Positions 60,268 through 64,000 of a stretch of DNA of 64,000 bases are shown here, piece by piece (the stretch's first letter is position 1; every line of letters begins with the position of its first letter). Source of the DNA: Fodinicurvata sediminis DSM 21159 (lineage in GTDB: Bacteria > Pseudomonadota > Alphaproteobacteria > Kiloniellales > DSM-21159); the NCBI RefSeq assembly GCF_000420625.1, contig NZ_ATVH01000020.1:1-64000 (forward strand), written 5' to 3'. The notes below the pieces were generated by a model. That model was given only the letters and a program-made list of their open reading frames with translations, searched no databases and was not told the DNA's origin. The translations under genes and the position numbers were made by a program.

Positions 60268-60870
60268 TCAGGGATAGAGGCGTTCGCCGGCCCAACCGTC
60301 GCCGCTGCGATGACAGGCGATCCGATTGTGCAGGCGGAAAGCGCCTTCCTCCCAGAACTCGATCCGTTCGGGAACGACCCGGAAACCGGACCAGTGCGGA
60401 GGGCGGGGAACCTTGCCAACGGCATATTTGGCCGTCAGGGCGGCAACTCGCTTTTCCAGGGCATAGCGGCTTTCCAGAGGGCGAGACTGCTCCGAGGCCC
60501 AGGCGCCGATCTGGCTCTGGCGCGGGCGACTGGCAAAATAGGCGTCGGCCTCTTCATCGGAGACCTGCTCGACCCCGCCTTCAATGCGGACCTGACGACG
60601 CAGGGATTTCCAATGAAACAGCAGGGCGGCCTTGGGAGTCTGAAGCAGCTGTTCGCCCTTGCGGCTTTGATAGTTGGTGTAGAAGACGAAGCCCTGAAGG
60701 TCGAAATCCTTGAGCAGGACCATGCGTGCTGAGGGCATGCCATTGGCATCGACGCTCGCGATGCACATGGCGTTGGGATCATTGGGCTCTTTCGCGCGGG
60801 CTTCCTCTAGCCACTGGCCGAAGAAGGCGAAGGGGTCCCGATCGGCCTGGTCCAGCGATAGCTCCGTCAT
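60268..60870 (-). CDS. pdxH: Pyridoxamine 5'-phosphate oxidase
   Basis: 200 residues. FMN-binding and active-site stretches: [108 protein letters not shown] and the C-terminal RLHNR. Makes PLP from PNP/PMP, relevant to the several PLP enzymes in this window. Followed by the CDF gene. Confidence 0.95.
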   Translation of the reverse strand: MTELSLDQADRDPFAFFGQWLEEARAKEPNDPNAMCIASVDANGMPSARMVLLKDFDLQGFVFYTNYQSRKGEQLLQTPKAALLFHWKSLRRQVRIEGGVEQVSDEEADAYFASRPRQSQIGAWASEQSRPLESRYALEKRVAALTAKYAVGKVPRPPHWSGFRVVPERIEFWEEGAFRLHNRIACHRSGDGWAGERLYP

Positions 60871-61076
60871 CTCAATTCATCCTGCGTGCGTAGAAGGCCT
60901 CTTTTGAGGCGTCGTGAAGTCACTCTGGTGCCTGAAAAGGCTCACAAGACACCACGGAGTGGAAGAATTACAGTACCGATAAGATAGAACAAGGCCATCT
61001 TCATGCCCTAATCTTGCCGCGAGATGGCGCGAGTTGATTAAGTCAGGTAGACCATTCTGGAACAAGGGGATACGAG

Positions 61077-61565
61077 ATGTACAAGAAACTCCTGTGCGCG
61101 CTTGCCATGACCGCCGCCCTGGTTGTGGCAGGTTGTCAGCAAGGCCAGGGCCCCGGAACCAAACAGACCGTTGGCGGCCTGGGCGGTGCGGCGCTGGGCG
61201 GCCTGGCAGGCTCGCAGATCGCCAAGGGCAGTTCGTCGAGCACGCGCGCCTTTGCAACCGGTCTGGGAGCTGTCATCGGCCTGATCGCTGGCAGCGAAAT
61301 CGGAAAATCTCTGGATGAAGCCGATCGCCAGCGGGCCGCTCAGGCTCAACAGCAGGCAACACGCGCGCCCATGGGCGAGCAGATCACCTGGAACAATCCC
61401 AACAGCGGCAACTACGGCAGCTACACGCCGGTTCGTGATGGCCGGACGGACGACGGGCGCTATTGCCGGGAGTTCAAGGAAACGGTGACCATCGACGGAC
61501 AGACGGAAACGGCTACGGGCATTGCCTGTCGCCAGTCGGATGGCACCTGGCGTATCCAGCAGTAG
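61077..61565 (+). CDS. 17-kDa-antigen-type outer-membrane lipoprotein
   Basis: 162 residues: signal peptide with lipobox VAGC (Cys about residue 20), glycine-zipper segment VGGLGGAALGGLAGSQIAKG and TGLGAVIGLIAGSEIGKSLDEADR, then a domain ITWNNPNSGNYGSYTPVRDGR and YCREFKETVTIDGQTETATGIACRQSDGTWRI. This is the rickettsial 17-kDa surface antigen family, widespread in alphaproteobacteria. Divergent from pdxH. Confidence 0.9.
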   Translation: MYKKLLCALAMTAALVVAGCQQGQGPGTKQTVGGLGGAALGGLAGSQIAKGSSSSTRAFATGLGAVIGLIAGSEIGKSLDEADRQRAAQAQQQATRAPMGEQITWNNPNSGNYGSYTPVRDGRTDDGRYCREFKETVTIDGQTETATGIACRQSDGTWRIQQ

Positions 61566-61613
61566 CAAAACGCGACGACGCTGCCTATATCCTGATAGGA
61601 AGCCGTCACATGG

Positions 61614-61638
61614 GCCCCGGGGTGAAACGCCCCGGGGC
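61614..61638. terminator. GC-rich hairpin after the lipoprotein gene
   Basis: GCCCCGGGG-TGAAACG-CCCCGGGGC: perfect 9-bp stem, 7-nt loop, in the 126-base gap before the cbpA gene. No T-run follows, so termination may be partial. Confidence 0.5.
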
Positions 61639-61691
61639 GCGTGTGTCCGGTTTGGGGGTCATCAAGTCAGACAGACAGTCAGCGGTAGTCC

Positions 61692-62612
61692 ATGAAAGAT
61701 TTGTACAGCGTTCTGGGGCTGAAGTGCGGCGCCAGCAGCGATGAAATAAAAAGCGCCTACAGAAAGCTTGCCAAGAAGCTGCATCCCGACCTGAACCCTG
61801 GCGACAGCAAGGTCGAACAGCAGTTCAAGGAAGTCAGCCAGGCCTACGCCATCCTGTCGGACCCGGAGAAACGCAAGCGCTATGACGCCGGCGAGATCGA
61901 CGCCAGCGGGAATGAGACCGCGCGGGGTGGTTTCTACCGGAGTTCCGCCAGCGAGGGCGGGGGCAAGTACAGCCATTTCGACTTCGGAGACGAGGCCGAC
62001 CTGGGCGACATCTTCTCGGATCTCTTCGGGCGCGGATTTTCGCGTAAGGACAAGCGCTCGACCTTCCGGCAACGCGGAACCGACATCTCCTATCGCCTTC
62101 AGGTCGGATTCCTGGAAGCGGCCAATGGGGCGCGTAAACGCGTACAGCTGGGCGAGGGACGTACACTGGACGTGAACATCCCGCCCGGGACCGAAGATGG
62201 CCAGACGCTGCGCCTGAAGGGCCAGGGACTTGGCGGTATGGGCGGCGCCCCGGCCGGCGATGCCTATATCGAGATCCAGGTGCAGCCGCATCCCCACTTC
62301 GAGCGCAAGGACAATGACATTCACCTTGAGCTGCCGGTCAGCCTGTCGGAGGCGGTGCTGGGCGCCAGCATCCAGGTTCCCACCGTGGAGGGCAAGGTGA
62401 CCATGAAGATACCACCGGGCTCCAACAGCGGTTCGACCCTGCGCCTGAAGGGCAAGGGGATTCCGGCCCGTCGTGGCGGGCAGCGTGGCGACCAGTACGT
62501 GAAGCTGAAGGTCGTGCTGCCCGAGAAGCCGGATTCCGAACTGAAGGACTTCATATCCGGATGGGCGAAGAAACATGCCTATGACCCGCGGGCAAAGGCG
62601 GGAATGGTATAG
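61692..62612 (+). CDS. cbpA: DnaJ-class co-chaperone CbpA-like
   Basis: 306 residues: J domain ([41 protein letters not shown] at 31-33), a Gly/Ser/Phe linker ([38 protein letters not shown]), then two C-terminal substrate domains ([49 protein letters not shown]). No zinc-finger, so type B/CbpA-like rather than DnaJ. Partner cbpM-like gene follows. Confidence 0.92.
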   Translation: MKDLYSVLGLKCGASSDEIKSAYRKLAKKLHPDLNPGDSKVEQQFKEVSQAYAILSDPEKRKRYDAGEIDASGNETARGGFYRSSASEGGGKYSHFDFGDEADLGDIFSDLFGRGFSRKDKRSTFRQRGTDISYRLQVGFLEAANGARKRVQLGEGRTLDVNIPPGTEDGQTLRLKGQGLGGMGGAPAGDAYIEIQVQPHPHFERKDNDIHLELPVSLSEAVLGASIQVPTVEGKVTMKIPPGSNSGSTLRLKGKGIPARRGGQRGDQYVKLKVVLPEKPDSELKDFISGWAKKHAYDPRAKAGMV

Positions 62613-62639
62613 CCGGGCCAATGCGCAAGGAGGTTTGAA

Positions 62640-62987
62640 ATGCCTGTGACCTTGCAGGAAATCGTGGAACAGACCCGTGCCGCCGGGCTGGAGATCAGCG
62701 AGACCGAGGTGCGCAGCTACGTGTCGGAAAACTGGGTGTTGGCCGAAGTTCGGGAAGACACCTACTACTTCGACGAGACCGATGCGGCGCGTGTGAAGCT
62801 GATCGTTGAATTGAAGCGCGACATGGCCGTCAACGACGAGGCGGTGCCGGTCATCCTCAATCTCCTGGACCAGCTCTACGGCATGCGCGAGGTGCTGGAA
62901 GATATCGGTCTGGCCGTGGAACGCCTGCCGCCCTCCCTGCGGCGCGAGCTGGAGGACTGCCTGGCCCGTGTGCCCGGCAGGTCATGA
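62640..62987 (+). CDS. cbpM: CbpM-like co-chaperone modulator
   Basis: 115 residues. MerR-like start (VTLQEIVEQTRAAGLEISETEVRSYVSENWVLAEV) then a helical dimerisation part (VILNLLDQLYGMREVLEDIGLAVERLPPSLRRELEDC). In E. coli CbpM binds the CbpA J domain and inhibits it. It lies 27 bases after cbpA, same strand, the typical arrangement. Confidence 0.82.
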   Translation: MPVTLQEIVEQTRAAGLEISETEVRSYVSENWVLAEVREDTYYFDETDAARVKLIVELKRDMAVNDEAVPVILNLLDQLYGMREVLEDIGLAVERLPPSLRRELEDCLARVPGRS

Positions 62988-63096
62988 CGCCGGGTCTCTC
63001 CTTTCGGCTCCCTCTCGGCTGAAAAGAATGGCATGATGCAGACTGCTTAGACATGTAATCCCGCGCGAAGCGCGCGGCAGGGATAGGGCAGCGGCC

Positions 63097-64000
63097 ATGG
63101 CGGAGGTCTTTATCGCTCAGACAGTCGGACCCGCGGTCGTGCTGCTCGGCTCGGCAGTGGTCTTCGTCCCCCTTTTCCGCAAGTTGGGACTGGGCTCGGT
63201 TCTGGGCTATTTCGCTGGCGGACTGCTGGTCGGTCCCTCGGTCCTGGGCATCTTCACGGAGCCCTCGACCATCCTGCACGTCTCCGAACTGGGCGTGGTG
63301 ATGTTCCTGTTCCTGATCGGACTCGAGATGCGTCCGCACAAGCTTTGGGCGCTGCGCGCGCAGATCTTCGGCCTCGGCCTGGCCCAGGTCGTGGTGTGTA
63401 CGGCCCTGCTCTCCGGGGCGGGGATGGCCCTTGGCCTGCCGCCGGTGATCGCCTTCATCGCCGGCGCAGGCTTCGTCCTTTCTTCGACCGCTGTGATCAT
63501 GTCCGTCCTGCAGGAGCGGGGAGAACTGGCCAGTCGCCAGGGCCAGCAGGGGGTTTCGATCCTGCTGCTGGAGGATATCATGATCGTGCCACTGCTGGCG
63601 CTCGTCGCCTTCCTTGGGGCACTGTCTGCCGGCGGCGAGGCAAACGGCATCGATGCCGTCTCGGTTCTTGTTGCCGTGGGCGCCATCGCGCTGGTGATCG
63701 CAGCCGGCCACTGGCTGCTCGATCCTTTTTTCGCGCTGCTGGCCCGGGCCCGCACCACGGAGGTGCTGACCGCGGGCGCCCTGCTGGTCGTCCTGGGATC
63801 GGCCCTGCTGATGGAAGTGAGCGGGCTGTCCATGGCGATGGGCGCCTTCCTGGCCGGCGTCATGCTTTCGGGTTCCAGCTACCGTCACCAGATCCAGACG
63901 GATATCGAGCCCTTCAAGGGCCTGTTGATGGGGCTTTTCTTCCTGGCCGTGGGCATGTCCCTCGACCTTGGGCTGGTGGTCTCCGAATGGCACATGATCC
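63097..64000 (+). CDS. KefB/KefC-type monovalent cation:proton antiporter (5' part)
   Basis: The first 301 codons run off the window end. Membrane segments of the CPA2 exchanger domain are seen: VGPAVVLLGSAVVFVPLFRK, GSVLGYFAGGLLVGPSVLGI, ELGVVMFLFLIGLEMRPHKLW, FVLSSTAVIMSVLQERGEL, LLLEDIMIVPLLALVAFL, SMAMGAFLAGVMLSGSSYRHQ. Such proteins exchange K+ (or Na+) for H+, usually with a C-terminal TrkA-N/RCK domain, which would lie beyond the window. ATG 63097. Confidence 0.92.
   Translation, partial: MAEVFIAQTVGPAVVLLGSAVVFVPLFRKLGLGSVLGYFAGGLLVGPSVLGIFTEPSTILHVSELGVVMFLFLIGLEMRPHKLWALRAQIFGLGLAQVVVCTALLSGAGMALGLPPVIAFIAGAGFVLSSTAVIMSVLQERGELASRQGQQGVSILLLEDIMIVPLLALVAFLGALSAGGEANGIDAVSVLVAVGAIALVIAAGHWLLDPFFALLARARTTEVLTAGALLVVLGSALLMEVSGLSMAMGAFLAGVMLSGSSYRHQIQTDIEPFKGLLMGLFFLAVGMSLDLGLVVSEWHMI

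Overview
The window is about 64 kb of high-GC DNA from a proteobacterial chromosome, most probably an alphaproteobacterium. The pointers are a BioR-type biotin regulator with its TTATCTATAA operator, the single-step (Shemin) 5-aminolevulinate synthase, a Cox11/CtaG-type oxidase assembly factor, a 17-kDa-antigen-type lipoprotein, and S16 and L19 proteins with long C-terminal tails. Species cannot be named from sequence alone. Most of the window is ordinary chromosome; accessory material lies at 1-880, 18.3-18.7 kb, 28.05-28.2 kb and above all 36.9-41.4 kb.

Layout. 1-0.88 kb: an IS3-family remnant that cuts off the N-terminus of an Mrr-type restriction nuclease. 1.1-2.3 kb: tRNA-Ser(CGA), then a cobalamin riboswitch in front of one gene for a secreted PCuAC-like protein that seems to lack most copper ligands. 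2.3-4.7 kb: bioR-bioY-bioB with two BioR operators. 4.9-9.9 kb: ugpQ facing the ugpBAEC glycerol-3-phosphate uptake operon. 10.1-14 kb: ffh-rpsP-rimM-trmD-rplS, the conserved translation and secretion cluster. 14.2-18.2 kb: a GntR regulator, an SDR, a DgcN-like DUF1611 protein and a MATE exporter. 18.3-18.7 kb: mazE with a truncated mazF. 18.7-22.9 kb: polyamine ABC operon potDBCA. 23-31.3 kb: an OmpA-like protein, a CurA-like reductase, dusA, copC-copD, a membrane protein, a LysR remnant, a GGCT/AIG2 protein, a GST and the divergent argP/argO pair. 31.3-36.9 kb: a large MscS channel, a PhnB-like protein, and a MarR regulator divergent from two tandem DUF899 genes.

36.9-41.4 kb is the least ordinary part: a frameshifted HNH nuclease, a less GC-rich Ser/Thr kinase plus PP2C phosphatase pair, a tRNA-Thr(CGT) with a damaged acceptor stem, a Panacea-domain (SocA-like) antitoxin overlapping an unrecognised 238-residue partner, and a SnoaL-like gene with an in-frame stop. 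This looks like a small defence or toxin-antitoxin hotspot beside a tRNA. After it come an orphan ctaG plus PCuAC-like pair, an MBL hydrolase and soxR sharing a SoxR box, a truncated haemoglobin, a tautomerase, a MocR regulator with a perfect palindrome, and a GlxA-type regulator.

47.2-64 kb is housekeeping and metabolism: glyoxalase I, HD hydrolase, methyltransferase, a MaoC/HTD2-like hydratase, a class III aminotransferase, hemA (ALAS), aspartate dehydrogenase, a PadR-like regulator behind a Fur-like box, a BASS transporter, an SDR, a tandem UspA, a CDF metal exporter with pdxH, a lipoprotein, cbpA-cbpM, and the start of a KefB/C-type antiporter that runs off the end. Metal handling recurs: cobalamin riboswitch, CopCD, Cox11/PCuAC, Fur-like box and CDF. 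No rRNA genes or CRISPR arrays were seen.
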